Assembly: GCF_001293525.1 (NCBI RefSeq)
Contig: NZ_BBYR01000012.1
Span: 46,796 to 110,795 of the forward strand
Reading direction: 5' to 3'
Source of the DNA: Pseudideonella sakaiensis
GTDB taxonomy: Bacteria; Pseudomonadota; Gammaproteobacteria; Burkholderiales; Burkholderiaceae_C
Length of the DNA stretch: 64,000 nt
Position 1 is the first letter of the stretch; every line of letters begins with the position of its first letter. Shown here in pieces: positions 17,570 to 26,652 of the stretch. A model generated the notes under the pieces. The model made no database searches, was not told the DNA's origin, and saw only the letters and a list, made by a program, of their open reading frames with translations. Both the position numbers and the translations under genes were made by a program.

Positions 17570-19005
17570 GCACGGCGACCCCGGCGCCGATGGCCGCCGC
17601 GCTGCGCCGCGACGGCCGCGGCATGGCCGCCGCGGTGCGCCGCGGCGAGGCCCGCGTCGGCGAACTGGTCGAGGCCAGCCTGGCCCGCATCGCCGCCACC
17701 GATCCGACCGTGAACGCCTTCACCGCGGTCACCGCCGAGCGGGCGCGCCGGCGCGCCGAGGCGCTGGACCGGGCCTGCCGCGAGGACCCGGCCGCGGTGG
17801 CCGGGCTGCCGCTGCTGGGCGTGCCCTTCGCGGTGAAGAACCTGTTCGACGTGGCGGGGCTGCCGACGCTGGCCGGCTCGAAGATCGAGCGCGAGGCCGC
17901 CCCGGCGGCGGCCGACGGGCTGCTGGTGCGCCGCATGGAGGCGGCGGGCGCGGTGCTGGTGGGCGCGCTGAACATGGACGAGTACGCCTACGGCTTCACC
18001 ACCGAGAACAGCCACGAGGGCCCCTGCCGCAACCCGCACGACCCGACGCGCATCGCCGGCGGTTCGTCCGGCGGCTCGGCCGCGGCGGTGGCGGCCGGCC
18101 AGGTGCCGATCACGCTCGGCTCGGACACCAACGGCTCGATCCGGGTGCCCTCGTCGCTGTGCGGCGTGTTCGGGCTGAAGCCGACCTACGGCCGCCTGCC
18201 GCGCAGCGGCAGCTACCCCTTCGTCGCCAGCCTCGACCACCTCGGCCCCTTCGCGCGCAGCGTGCGCGACCTGGCCGCGTCCTACGACGCGATGCAGGGG
18301 CCGGACGCCGCCGACCCGGCCTGTGCCCAGCGTCTGCTCGAGCCGACGGCCAGCCGCCTGACCGAGGGCCTGGAGGGCCTGCGCTGCGCGGTGCTCGGCG
18401 GCTATTTCAGCGACAACGCCGGCGATCTCGCGCGCGCTGCCTGCGCCCAGGTCGCGGCCGCGCTGGGCACCACCCGCGAGCTCGAGCTGCCGGACGCCGC
18501 CCGCGCACGCGCCGCCGCCTTCCTGATCAGCAATGCCGAGGGCGCGAACCTGCACCTCGCCGACCTGCGCCGGCGCGCCGCCGACTTCGAGCCGCTGTCG
18601 CGCGACCGCTTCCTGGCCGGCGCGCTGCTGCCGGCGACCTGGATCGTGCAGGCGCAGCGCGTGCGCCACGCCTTCGCGCGCCAGGCCGCCGAGCTGTTCG
18701 GCCGGGTCGACCTGCTGATCGCGCCGGCGACGCCGGTGCCGGCCCCGGCGATCGGCACCGAATGGATCGAGGTCGGCGGGCGCCGGCTGCCGGCGCGCCC
18801 CAGCCTGGGGCTGCTGACCCAGCCGATCTCCTGCATCGGCCTGCCGGTGTGCTGCGTGCCCGTGTGGCTGCCGGGCCAGCCCCTGCCGATCGGCGTGCAG
18901 TTGATCGCCGCTCCGTGGCGCGAAGACCGCGTGCTGCGCGCCGCCGCGGTGCTCGAGTCCGCCGGCGTGGTGCGCGCACCCGTGGCCGACGGCCTGCCGG
19001 GCTGA
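17566..19005 (+). CDS. atzE: AtzE/HpxY-type amidase, probable 1-carboxybiuret amidohydrolase
   Basis: Amidase-signature enzyme, 479 residues. The catalytic residues line up as Lys91 (FAVKNLFD), Ser167 (AGGSSGGS) and Ser191 (SDTNGSIR). AtzE removes ammonia from 1-carboxybiuret to give 1,3-dicarboxyurea (known for the family). The association with atzG in front and atzH behind, each with overlapping or abutting ends, is the diagnostic G-E-H order. Without the context it could be called a GatA-like amidase, but the GatB partner is absent. In Klebsiella the same G-E-H set (hpxXYZ) is linked to purine ring catabolism, so an oxalurate-type substrate cannot be excluded. The nearby biuH and atzF favour the ureide pathway. 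Confidence 0.82.
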   Translation: MSTATPAPMAAALRRDGRGMAAAVRRGEARVGELVEASLARIAATDPTVNAFTAVTAERARRRAEALDRACREDPAAVAGLPLLGVPFAVKNLFDVAGLPTLAGSKIEREAAPAAADGLLVRRMEAAGAVLVGALNMDEYAYGFTTENSHEGPCRNPHDPTRIAGGSSGGSAAAVAAGQVPITLGSDTNGSIRVPSSLCGVFGLKPTYGRLPRSGSYPFVASLDHLGPFARSVRDLAASYDAMQGPDAADPACAQRLLEPTASRLTEGLEGLRCAVLGGYFSDNAGDLARAACAQVAAALGTTRELELPDAARARAAAFLISNAEGANLHLADLRRRAADFEPLSRDRFLAGALLPATWIVQAQRVRHAFARQAAELFGRVDLLIAPATPVPAPAIGTEWIEVGGRRLPARPSLGLLTQPISCIGLPVCCVPVWLPGQPLPIGVQLIAAPWREDRVLRAAAVLESAGVVRAPVADGLPG

Positions 19006-19040
19006 TGCCGCCCGCCCCCCTTGCCCTGCCGGACCCCGCG

Positions 19041-19436
19041 ATGACCCCCGACCCCGAGATCAACCGCCCCGAGGTGCTGGCCGAGGTGCAGGCCGTGTTC
19101 GCCCGCTACGAGGACGCGCTCGTGCACAACCGGATCGAGGTGCTGGACGAGCTGTTCTGGCCCTCGCCCGCCACCGTGCGCTACGGCACGGCCGAGAACC
19201 TGGTCGGCATCGACGCGATCCGGGCCTTCCGCGCCGCCCGGCCCTCGGCCGGCCTGGCGCGCCGGCTCGCGAACACGGTGATCACCACCTACGGCCGGGA
19301 CACCGCCACCGCGATGACCGAGTTCCACCGCGACGGCAGCCCGCGCGTGGGCCGGCAGAGCCAAACCTGGGTGCGCTTCGCGGCGGGCTGGCGGGTCGTC
19401 GCGGCCCACGTCAGCGTGATCGACCCGCCGGCCTGA
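19041..19436 (+). CDS. atzH: DUF3225 protein, AtzH-like 1,3-dicarboxyurea amidase
   Basis: SnoaL/NTF2-like fold, 131 residues from ATG 19041. An in-frame ATG at 19005 overlaps the atzE stop (TGATG) and would add 12 residues; coupling argues for it, family length argues for 19041. AtzH is reported to convert 1,3-dicarboxyurea to allophanate, and Tyr22 and Arg46 were found essential. Here Tyr23 (FARYEDAL) and Arg47 (ATVRYGT) keep the same 24-residue spacing, which I take as strong support. The conserved INRPEV start is also present. A strong hairpin follows the stop, ending this transcription unit. Confidence 0.82.
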   Translation: MTPDPEINRPEVLAEVQAVFARYEDALVHNRIEVLDELFWPSPATVRYGTAENLVGIDAIRAFRAARPSAGLARRLANTVITTYGRDTATAMTEFHRDGSPRVGRQSQTWVRFAAGWRVVAAHVSVIDPPA

Positions 19437-19471
19437 CGCGCCCGCGGCCGCCGGGGGCGGGTGACGGCTGC

Positions 19472-19490
19472 CGCGGCCCGACGGGCCGCG
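19472..19490 (+). terminator. Hairpin after atzH
   Basis: Perfect 8-base stem CGCGGCCC / GGGCCGCG with a GAC loop, 36 bases after the atzH stop and 60 before the GntR start. It separates the atz unit from the regulator. Confidence 0.55.
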
Positions 19491-19549
19491 CCCGCCGACC
19501 GGTCCGTGGCATGCTCGGCCGTCTACCCGGTCCCCCGCCTCCCGATCCC

Positions 19550-20260
19550 ATGCGCACCCTGTCCGCCCTCGCCGAGCCCCCGCGCGCCAACCTGGCCGAC
19601 CAGGTCTACGCGCGGCTGAAGGCGGACATGCACGACTTCACGCTGATCCCCGGCGACCGGCTGTCGGAGGCCGAGATCGGCAGCCGGCTCGGCGTCAGTC
19701 GCACGCCGGTGCGCGAGGCGCTGTTCCGGCTGCGCAACGAGGGCTTCCTCGCGGTCGAGGCCAAGACCGGCTGGTTCGTCAAGCCGCTGGACTTCGGCCG
19801 GCTCGACGAGCTGTACGACCTGCGCATCACGCTGGAGCTGGCAAGCATCGTCAAGCTGTGCACCCATGGCCCGCAGGACCCGGCCGAGCTGGACGCGCTG
19901 AAGGAGGTCTGGCTGGTGCCGGCGTCCGAACGCTGCGCCGATGCCCGCGAAGTGGGCATGCGCGACGAGCGCTTCCACGCCACGCTGGTGCATGCCGCCG
20001 GCAACGGCGAGATCACCCGCGTGCACTGGGACGTCACCGAGCGCATCCGCATCATCCGCCAGCTCGACTTCACCCGCAGCGACCGCATCGACGCCACCTA
20101 CGCCGAGCACGCCAAGATCCTGCGCGCCGTGCTGCAGCGCAAGCCGGACCAGGCCCAGCTGCTGCTGAAGAGCCACGTCGAGCAGAGCAAGACCGAGGTG
20201 CGCAAGATCACGCTGCACACGCTGCACGAGGCCCGGGCGCGGCTGCGCCCGGCCGGCTGA
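19550..20260 (+). CDS. GntR-family (FadR/FCD type) transcriptional regulator
   Basis: 236 residues from ATG 19550; an upstream in-frame ATG at 19511 is less likely. The N-terminal winged helix is classical (VYARLKADMHDFTLIPGDRLSEAEIG read in two parts, then LGVSRTPVREALFRLRNEGF). The rest is the helical FCD ligand-binding domain, with ELYDLRITLELASI and the metal/ligand histidines in DERFHATLVHAAGN. Such proteins usually repress catabolic genes until bound by a pathway acid. It lies between the atz unit and the BMP transporter unit, and a 13-base box occurs once in front of each, so it is the likely local repressor. Confidence 0.9.
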   Translation: MRTLSALAEPPRANLADQVYARLKADMHDFTLIPGDRLSEAEIGSRLGVSRTPVREALFRLRNEGFLAVEAKTGWFVKPLDFGRLDELYDLRITLELASIVKLCTHGPQDPAELDALKEVWLVPASERCADAREVGMRDERFHATLVHAAGNGEITRVHWDVTERIRIIRQLDFTRSDRIDATYAEHAKILRAVLQRKPDQAQLLLKSHVEQSKTEVRKITLHTLHEARARLRPAG

Positions 20261-20309
20261 GCGGGGGGCGCGAACCGGCCGGGGGCCGGGTGGAGACGGG
20301 ATCGGAGGC

Positions 20310-20325
20310 CGGCACGCCGATTGCA
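20310..20325 (+). promoter_or_regulatory. Sigma-54 (-24/-12) promoter of the BMP/biuret operon
   Basis: CGGCACG-CCGA-TTGCA matches the sigma-54 consensus at every position except the first. The predicted start is near 20336, about 35 bases before the ATG at 20371. The shared 13-base box overlaps the predicted start. Confidence 0.75.
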
Positions 20326-20332
20326 AGCAGGC

Positions 20333-20345
20333 CTTGTATACCGAC
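20333..20345 (+). promoter_or_regulatory. Second copy of the 13-base box, probable GntR operator
   Basis: CTTGTATACCGAC, identical to 12628-12640, covers the predicted sigma-54 start site and lies 25 bases before the start codon. Confidence 0.55.
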
Positions 20346-20370
20346 CCGTGCACCAACCGAGGACACCCCC

Positions 20371-21513
20371 ATGACCGAGACCCCCCGCCTGCCCGCCGAC
20401 CCGTCGCGCCGCCGCGCCCTCGCCCGCCTCGGCGGGGCCTCGTTCGCCGCGGCGGCGCCGTGGGCGCTGACCGACGCGCTGGCCCAGGCCAAGCTCACGA
20501 TCGGCGTGATCTACGTCGGCCCGAAGGACGACTTCGGCTACAACCAGGCCCAGGCCGCCGCCGCGGCGGAGATGAAGAAGCTGCCCGGCATCAAGGTGGT
20601 CGAGGAGGAGAACGTCCCCGAGACCCAGGCGGTGCAGAAGACGATGACCGGCATGATCGCGCAGGACGGCGCGAAGCTGCTGTTCCCGACCTCCTTCGGC
20701 TACTTCGACCCGCACATGCTGGCGATCGCGGCCAAGTACCCGGACGTGCGCTTCTCCCACTGCGGCGGCATGTGGACCGAGGGCAAGCACCCGAAGAACA
20801 CCGGCAGCTTCTTCGGCTACATCGACGAGTGCCAGTACCTGAACGGCGTCGTCGCCGGGCACATGAGCAAGAGCAAGAAGATCGGCTTCGTCGCCGCCAA
20901 GCCGATCCCGCAGGTGCTGCGCAACATCAATGCCTTCACGATGGGCGCCCGCTCGGTGGACCCGAAGATCACCTGCACCGTGATCTTCACCGGCGAGTGG
21001 TCGATGCCCGTGAAGGAGGCCGAGGCCACGAACAGCCTGGCCGACCAGGGCGTGGACGTGTTCACGATGCACGTGGACGGCCCGAAGGTGGTGGTCGAGA
21101 CCGCCGCGAAGCGCGGCAAGATGGTCTGCGGCTACCACGCCAGCCAGGCCAAGCTCGCGCCGCAGGCCTACCTGACCGGCGCCGAGTGGAACTGGAGCAC
21201 CGCCTACAAGACCATCATCGACGCCGCCCTCGGCGGCAAGCCGCACCCGAACTTCCTGCGCGGCGGCCTGAAGGAAGGCTACGTGAAGATGTCGGCCTAC
21301 GGCCCGGCGGTCAGCGCCGCCGCGAAGAAGCAGGCCGACGACATCAAGGCGAAGATGATCGCCGGCCAGTTCGACCTGTTCGACGGCGGCAAGGCCGGCC
21401 TGAAGGACAACAAGGGCGGCGTGGTGGTGCCGGCCGGCAAGGTCTTCAAGCAGACCGACCTCGAGCTGGAGAAGATGAACTACCTCGTCGAAGGCGTGAT
21501 CGGCTCGGTCTGA
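20371..21513 (+). CDS. BMP-family ABC importer, substrate-binding protein
   Basis: Periplasmic binding protein of the Bmp/PnrA family, 380 residues. The N-terminus has an arginine run before a hydrophobic stretch and an ALAQAKLT cleavage region, so it may use the Tat route. The mature sequence opens TIGVIYVGPKDDFGYNQAQ, the Bmp hallmark, followed by TSFGYFDPHMLAIAAKYPDV and SHCGGMWTEGKHPKN. Bmp proteins characterised elsewhere mainly bind nucleosides; the genes travelling with this one (biuH and a second cysteine hydrolase) point to a ureide such as biuret or triuret. It starts the second sigma-54 unit of the cluster. Confidence 0.87.
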   Translation: MTETPRLPADPSRRRALARLGGASFAAAAPWALTDALAQAKLTIGVIYVGPKDDFGYNQAQAAAAAEMKKLPGIKVVEEENVPETQAVQKTMTGMIAQDGAKLLFPTSFGYFDPHMLAIAAKYPDVRFSHCGGMWTEGKHPKNTGSFFGYIDECQYLNGVVAGHMSKSKKIGFVAAKPIPQVLRNINAFTMGARSVDPKITCTVIFTGEWSMPVKEAEATNSLADQGVDVFTMHVDGPKVVVETAAKRGKMVCGYHASQAKLAPQAYLTGAEWNWSTAYKTIIDAALGGKPHPNFLRGGLKEGYVKMSAYGPAVSAAAKKQADDIKAKMIAGQFDLFDGGKAGLKDNKGGVVVPAGKVFKQTDLELEKMNYLVEGVIGSV

Positions 21514-21535
21514 CGCGGCGTCCGGACCCGCGGCC

Positions 21536-22621
21536 ATGCGCGACACGCTGCTCGACATCCTGCTGCCCATCGGCGCGCTGGTCGCAGCGCTGCTGCTGTT
21601 CGGCCTGTTCGTCTGGTTCGGCGGCACCTCGCCGGTGGAGACCTGGACGCTGCTGTTCCGTGGCGCCTTCGGCGACTGGTTCTCCTGGCAGAACACGCTG
21701 CAGCGGGCCGCGCCGCTGATGCTGACGGCGCTGTGCGTGGCGCTGCCGGCGCGCGCAGGGCTGGTGGTGATCGGCGGCGAGGGCGCGCTGGTGCTCGGCG
21801 GCCTGGCCGCCGCGGCGCTGCCCTATGCCTTCGCGCCGCCGGCCAACGCCTTCGGCACCGCGCTGGTCTGTGCGGCGGGGGCGATCGCGGGCGGCCTGTG
21901 GATCGCGCTGGCCGGCGCGCTGCGCCAGTACCGTGGCGTCAACGAGACGATCAGCAGCCTGCTGCTCGCCTACACCGCGATCGCGCTGTTCAAGCAGATC
22001 GTCGAGGGCCCGCTGCGCGACCCGGCGACGCTGAACAAGCCTTCGACGCGGGCGCTCGACGAGGCGCTGCGCATCGGCGGCATCGCCGGCTCCGACGTGC
22101 ATTGGGGCCTGGTGCTGGGCGTGCTCGCCTGCGTCGGGCTCGGCCTCTGGCTGGGCTTCACGGCGCGCGGCTTCTCGGTGCGCGTGGTCGGCGGCAACCC
22201 GCGCACGGCGCAGCTGGTCGGCCTGCCGGCGAGCCGGCTGATCCTGCTGGCCTGCTTCCTCGGCGGCGCCTGCGCGGGCCTGGCCGGCGCGGTGGAAGTG
22301 GCCGCGGTGCACACCAATGCGAATGCCTCGCTGATCGTCGGCTACGGCTACGCCGGCATCCTGGTGTCCTTCATCGCGCGCCACAACCCGCTGGCGATCA
22401 TCCCGGTGGCGATCCTGTTCGGCGGCTTCGGCGCGGCCGGCAGCCTGCTGCAGCGCCGGCTCGATCTGCCGGATGCCTCGGTGCTGGTGCTGCAGGGCAT
22501 CGCCTTCGTGCTGATCCTGGCCAGCGAGGCGCTGCGCGGCATCGACGCCGGCACCTGGCGGCAGCGGCTGCGCCGGCCGGCGCCGGCCACCGCCGCGGCC
22601 GCGGGCGCCCCCTCCCCCTGA
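21536..22621 (+). CDS. BMP-type ABC importer, permease 1
   Basis: Branched-chain/ribose-type inner-membrane permease, 361 residues, with eight to ten hydrophobic segments. LRQYRGVNETISSLLLAYTAIAL and VRVVGGNPRTAQLVGLPASR are the conserved blocks of nucleoside/Bmp permeases (the latter the contact loop to the ATPase). It starts 22 bases after the binding protein and is followed by a second permease with the complementary half, as is usual for heterodimeric transporters of this type. Confidence 0.88.
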   Translation: MRDTLLDILLPIGALVAALLLFGLFVWFGGTSPVETWTLLFRGAFGDWFSWQNTLQRAAPLMLTALCVALPARAGLVVIGGEGALVLGGLAAAALPYAFAPPANAFGTALVCAAGAIAGGLWIALAGALRQYRGVNETISSLLLAYTAIALFKQIVEGPLRDPATLNKPSTRALDEALRIGGIAGSDVHWGLVLGVLACVGLGLWLGFTARGFSVRVVGGNPRTAQLVGLPASRLILLACFLGGACAGLAGAVEVAAVHTNANASLIVGYGYAGILVSFIARHNPLAIIPVAILFGGFGAAGSLLQRRLDLPDASVLVLQGIAFVLILASEALRGIDAGTWRQRLRRPAPATAAAAGAPSP

Positions 22622-22645
22622 CGGACCGTTCCGAGCGGAGAGCCC

Positions 22646-23563
22646 ATGAACGACCTCCTCATCGCCTTCAGCGCGGCGATCGTCGGCGGCGCGCTGCGCG
22701 TCGGCGTGCCCTTTTTGTTCGTCAGCCTGGGCGAGTGCCTGACCGAGAAGTCCGGGCGCATCAACCTCGGCCTGGAGGGCGTGCTGGTGCTGTCCGCGAT
22801 GGCGGCCTTCGGCGGCAGCTACCTGAGCGGCTCGGCCTGGATCGGCGTGCTGCTGGCGGCCGCCGTCGGCGCGCTGCTGGCGCTGCTGCACGGGCTGCTG
22901 TGCGCACTGCCGCGCGTCAACGACGTGGCCACCGGCATCGCGCTGATGCTGCTCGGCACCGGGCTGGCGTTCTACCTCGGCAAGCCGCTGATCCAGCCGC
23001 AGGCACCGCAGCTGCCGCCGATCCCGCTCGGCGGCTGGAGCGCGTCGCCGGTGGTGCAGGCGGCGCTGCAGATCAACCCGCTGCTGCCGCTGGGCCTGGT
23101 GCTCGCGGTCGCGCTCTGGCTGGCCTTCGCGCGCACGCGCTGGGGCCTGCTCGTGCGCCTGGCGGGGGACTCGTCCAGTGCCACCCGCGCGCTCGGCTAC
23201 TCCGTCAACGGCATCCGGCTGGCGGCCACCGCGGCCGGCGGTGCGATCGCCGGGCTCGGCGGCGCCTCGCTGACGCTGTTCTACCCCGGCAGCTGGAACG
23301 AGGGCATCTCCAGCGGCCAGGGCCTGATCGCGGTCGCGCTGGTGATCTTCGCGCGCTGGAGCCCGCTGCGCTGCGTCGGCGCGGCGCTGCTGTTCGGCGG
23401 CGCCGGCGCGATCGGGCCGGCGCTGCAGTCGATCGGCATCAGCCAGGGCTACTACCTGTTCGGCGCGGTGCCCTACGTGCTGACGCTGGTGATCCTGGTG
23501 ATCACCTGCCGGCCCGGCGCGGTGGCGGCCGGCAGCCCCGGCGAGCTGTCGTCCACCCGCTGA
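22646..23563 (+). CDS. BMP-type ABC importer, permease 2
   Basis: Second inner-membrane permease, 305 residues. [19 protein letters not shown] near residues 29-47 and [20 protein letters not shown] mid-protein are characteristic of this subunit. It begins ATG 22646 after CGGAGAGCCC, a clear ribosome site. It is followed by biuH after 28 bases, and the matching ATPase comes only after biuH, so the enzyme gene is embedded within the transporter operon. Confidence 0.88.
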   Translation: MNDLLIAFSAAIVGGALRVGVPFLFVSLGECLTEKSGRINLGLEGVLVLSAMAAFGGSYLSGSAWIGVLLAAAVGALLALLHGLLCALPRVNDVATGIALMLLGTGLAFYLGKPLIQPQAPQLPPIPLGGWSASPVVQAALQINPLLPLGLVLAVALWLAFARTRWGLLVRLAGDSSSATRALGYSVNGIRLAATAAGGAIAGLGGASLTLFYPGSWNEGISSGQGLIAVALVIFARWSPLRCVGAALLFGGAGAIGPALQSIGISQGYYLFGAVPYVLTLVILVITCRPGAVAAGSPGELSSTR

Positions 23564-23591
23564 CCGCCCACCCCCGTCCCGAGGAGTCCCG

Positions 23592-24272
23592 ATGCCGCGC
23601 AGCGTGCTCGCCCAACCCTATGCCTGGCCCTACGACGGCCAGTGGACGCCGGCGGACACCGCGCTGGTCGTGATCGACATGCAGACCGATTTCTGCGGCG
23701 TCGGCGGCTACGTCGACAGCATGGGCTACGACCTGGCGCTCACGCGCGCGCCGATCGGGCCGATCGGCCGGCTGCTCGAGCGCATGCGCGCGCTCGGCTT
23801 CCACGTCATCCACACCCGCGAGGGCCACCGCCCCGACCTGGCCGACCTGCCCGCCAACAAGCGCTGGCGCTCGCGCCAGATGGGCGCCGGCATCGGCGAC
23901 GCCGGCCCCTGCGGCCGCATCCTGGTGCGCGGCGAGCCGGGCTGGGAGATCATTCCCGAGCTCGCGCCGCTGCCCGGCGAGGTGGTGATCGACAAGCCCG
24001 GCAAGGGCTCGTTCTGCGCCACCGACCTGGAGCTCATCCTGCACACGCGCGGCATCCGCAACCTCGTGCTGACCGGCATCACCACCGACGTCTGCGTCCA
24101 CACCACGATGCGCGAGGCGAACGACCGCGGCTTCGAGTGCCTGCTGGTGTCCGACGGCACCGCCGCGACCGATGCCGGCAACCATGCGGCGGCGCTGAAG
24201 ATGATCACGATGCAGGGCGGCGTGTTCGGCGCGCACGCGACGAGCGCGGCGCTGCTGGAGGCGCTGGCATGA
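23592..24272 (+). CDS. biuH: Biuret amidohydrolase (cysteine hydrolase, isochorismatase fold)
   Basis: Hydrolyses biuret to allophanate and ammonia. 226 residues. The catalytic triad of the family is readable as Asp33 (DMQTDF), Lys135 (IDKPGKGSF) and Cys168 (TTDVCVHTT). Several long stretches match my memory of the Rhizobium leguminosarum BiuH enzyme, such as [20 protein letters not shown] and [12 protein letters not shown], which makes this more specific than a generic isochorismatase call. The Lys-to-Cys spacing of 33 is kept. The stop overlaps the start of the ATPase gene (ATGA at 24269-24272). Its product is the substrate of the AtzF enzyme encoded at the start of the cluster. Ureidoacrylate hydrolase (RutB) is the main alternative, but no rut genes are present. 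Confidence 0.85.
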   Translation: MPRSVLAQPYAWPYDGQWTPADTALVVIDMQTDFCGVGGYVDSMGYDLALTRAPIGPIGRLLERMRALGFHVIHTREGHRPDLADLPANKRWRSRQMGAGIGDAGPCGRILVRGEPGWEIIPELAPLPGEVVIDKPGKGSFCATDLELILHTRGIRNLVLTGITTDVCVHTTMREANDRGFECLLVSDGTAATDAGNHAAALKMITMQGGVFGAHATSAALLEALA

Positions 24273-25900
24273 CCGCGCCGCTGGACCCGAAGCCGCCGGC
24301 CACCGGCGCGCTGGCGCTGCAGACGCTGGACCTGACCAAGCGCTTCGGCAGCTTCACCGCGATGGACCGGGTCTCGATGACCGTGGCCCCCGGCAGCGTG
24401 CACGCGCTGCTCGGCGAGAACGGCGCCGGCAAGAGCACGCTGGTGAAGTGCGTGGCCGGCTCGCAGCGCGCCGAGGAAGGCAGCATCCTGATCGACGGGC
24501 GCGAGCGCGACATCGCCACGCCGGTGGTTGCGCGCGGCCTCGGCATCGGCATGGTCTACCAGCACTTCACGCTCGCGCCGGGCATGAGCGTGGCCGAGAA
24601 CCTGCTGCTGGCCGGCGGCCGCACGCCGGCGCTGATCGACTGGGCGCGCGAGCGCCGCGCGCTGCAGGACTTCCTGCAGACCACGCCCTTCCGCCTCGAC
24701 CTGGACGCGACGCCGGCCGGCCTGGCCGCCGGCGAGAAGCAGAAGCTCGAGCTGCTGAAGCAGCTCTACCTGAAGCCGCGGCTGCTGATCCTCGACGAGC
24801 CGACCTCGGTGCTGACGCCGCAGGAGGCCGACGAGGTGCTGGCCTACGTGCGCGCGGTGGCGCGGCGCGGCGAGTGCACCGTGCTGATGATCACCCACAA
24901 GTTCCGCGAGGTGATGGCCTACGCCGACGAGGTCACGGTGCTGCGCCGCGGCCGCAAGGTGCACGGCGCGAGCGTGGCCTCGACCACGCCCGGCCTGCTG
25001 GCCCAGACCATGATCGGCGAGGGCGCGGCCGATGCGGCCGCGGCCGCCGGCGAGGGCCGTGCGGCGCCGCGCACGCCGACGCCGGCCGACGCGCCGGTGG
25101 CGCTGCAGGTGCGCGGCCTGGCGGCGATGGGCGACCGCGGCACGCTGGCGGTGCAGGGCCTGGACCTGCAGGTGCGGCGCGGCGAGGTGCTCGGCATTGC
25201 CGGCGTCTCCGGCAACGGCCAGCGCGAGCTGGTGGAGGCGCTGGTCGGCCAGCGCGCACGGGCCGGCGGCGAGGTGCAGGTGCTGGGCCAGCCCTTCCTC
25301 GCGCGGCGCGACGAGAACCGCCGGCTGAAGCTGCGCGCGCTGCCCGAGGAGCCGCTGCGCAACGCCTGCGTCGGCGAGCTGAGCGTCGCGGCGAACATGG
25401 CGCTGCGCGACTTCGACCAGCCGCCGCTGGCCGGCGGGCCGCTGGGCTGGCTGCGCTTCGGCGCCTGGCGCGAGCGGGCCCGCGCCTGGATCGCCGAGTA
25501 CGCGGTGAAGACCCGCAGCGAATCGACGCCGATCGCCGCACTGTCCGGCGGCAACGTGCAGCGCGCGGTGCTGGCGCGCGAGCTGGCCGGCGAGATCAAC
25601 GTGCTGATCGCCGCCAACCCGGTGTTCGGTCTGGACTTCGCCGCCGTCTCCGAGATCCACGACCGCATCCTGCAGGTGCGCGCCCGCGGCGGCGCGGTGC
25701 TGCTGATCAGCGAGGACCTGGACGAGCTGCTCGAGCTGTCCGACCGCATCGCGGTGATGAGCGAGGGCCGCCTGGTGTTCGAGACGCCGGCCGCCGCGGC
25801 CGACCGCCGCACGATCGGCGCCCACATGGGTGGCGGCGACCATGGCCATGCGCCGGCCGACGGGGCCCCGCCCGCGGCCGACGCGCGCGCCGCCGCCTGA
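24269..25900 (+). CDS. BMP-type ABC importer, ATP-binding protein (two nucleotide-binding domains)
   Basis: Fused double ATPase, 543 residues, as in sugar and nucleoside importers. Domain 1 has Walker A GENGAGKS and Walker [16 protein letters not shown], with the signature reduced to [13 protein letters not shown]. Domain 2 has GVSGNGQRE in place of Walker A and [14 protein letters not shown] as its signature, followed by [14 protein letters not shown] in place of the usual Walker B with DEP. The degenerate second site is typical for this class. It overlaps biuH by 4 bases and is followed by the second cysteine hydrolase. Confidence 0.9.
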   Translation: MTAPLDPKPPATGALALQTLDLTKRFGSFTAMDRVSMTVAPGSVHALLGENGAGKSTLVKCVAGSQRAEEGSILIDGRERDIATPVVARGLGIGMVYQHFTLAPGMSVAENLLLAGGRTPALIDWARERRALQDFLQTTPFRLDLDATPAGLAAGEKQKLELLKQLYLKPRLLILDEPTSVLTPQEADEVLAYVRAVARRGECTVLMITHKFREVMAYADEVTVLRRGRKVHGASVASTTPGLLAQTMIGEGAADAAAAAGEGRAAPRTPTPADAPVALQVRGLAAMGDRGTLAVQGLDLQVRRGEVLGIAGVSGNGQRELVEALVGQRARAGGEVQVLGQPFLARRDENRRLKLRALPEEPLRNACVGELSVAANMALRDFDQPPLAGGPLGWLRFGAWRERARAWIAEYAVKTRSESTPIAALSGGNVQRAVLARELAGEINVLIAANPVFGLDFAAVSEIHDRILQVRARGGAVLLISEDLDELLELSDRIAVMSEGRLVFETPAAAADRRTIGAHMGGGDHGHAPADGAPPAADARAAA

Positions 25901-25922
25901 ACCGCCCCGCGCAGGAAGCCCC

Positions 25923-26600
25923 ATGACCCCGACCCTTCCGCTGCCCGCCACGCCCTTCCCCTACCCCTTCGCACCGGGCCGCAGCGCGCTGGTGGTCATC
26001 GACATGCAGCGCGACTTCGTCGAGCCCGGCGGCTTCGGCGCCTCGCTCGGCAACGACGTCACGCGGCTGCACGGCGCGATCGGCCCGATCGCCGCACTGC
26101 TGGCCGCCTGGCGGGCGCGCGGCTGGCCGGTGGTGCACACGCGCGAGTCGCACCGGCCGGACCTGTCGGACTGCCCGCCGGCCAAGCGCGAGCGCGGCGA
26201 GCCGAGCCTGCGCATCGGCGACCCCGGGCCGATGGGCCGGCTGCTGATCCGCGGCGAACCCGGCGCGGACATCATCCCCGCGCTCGCCCCGGCGCCCGGC
26301 GAGCGGGTGGTCGACAAGCCCGGCAAGGGCATGTTCTGGGCCACCGGGCTGCACGAGGCGCTGCAGGCGGAGGGCATCACCCACCTCGTCTTCACCGGCG
26401 TGACCACCGAGGTCTGCGTGCAGACCTCGATGCGCGAGGCGAACGACCGCGGCTACGTCTGCCTGATCGTCGAGGACGCGACCGAGAGCTACTTCCCCGA
26501 GTTCAAGGCCGCCGCACTGGCGATGCTGACGGCGCAGGGCGCGATCGTCGGCTGGAGCATGCCGTCGGCGGCGCTGCTGGCCGGGCTGCCCGCCCCCTGA
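25923..26600 (+). CDS. Cysteine hydrolase paralogous to BiuH, candidate triuret hydrolase (TrtA-like)
   Basis: 225 residues, isochorismatase-like fold, triad Asp31 (DMQRDF), Lys132 (DKPGKGMF) and Cys165 (TTEVCVQTS). It resembles BiuH across the whole length ([31 protein letters not shown]) but differs around the active site (GMFWATG for GSFCATD) and in its C-terminal [14 protein letters not shown] segment. A triuret hydrolase (TrtA) of this fold was reported from Herbaspirillum, encoded beside biuH. Triuret hydrolysis gives 1-carboxybiuret, exactly the substrate of AtzE, whose gene is in the same cluster. I therefore propose that role. Position is 22 bases after the transporter ATPase. Fold and triad are certain; the substrate is inferred. 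Confidence 0.7.
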   Translation: MTPTLPLPATPFPYPFAPGRSALVVIDMQRDFVEPGGFGASLGNDVTRLHGAIGPIAALLAAWRARGWPVVHTRESHRPDLSDCPPAKRERGEPSLRIGDPGPMGRLLIRGEPGADIIPALAPAPGERVVDKPGKGMFWATGLHEALQAEGITHLVFTGVTTEVCVQTSMREANDRGYVCLIVEDATESYFPEFKAAALAMLTAQGAIVGWSMPSAALLAGLPAP

Positions 26601-26652
26601 CGCCCGCGGGGCGGCCGCCGCGCCTATCATCGCGGCACAAACCGCCCCGCCG

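Noticed and set aside
12653..26600. Interpretation as a cyanuric acid (s-triazine) degradation operon
   Set aside because: No AtzD/TrzD or barbiturase-type ring-opening enzyme is present in the window, and biuH plus its paralogue point to linear ureides.
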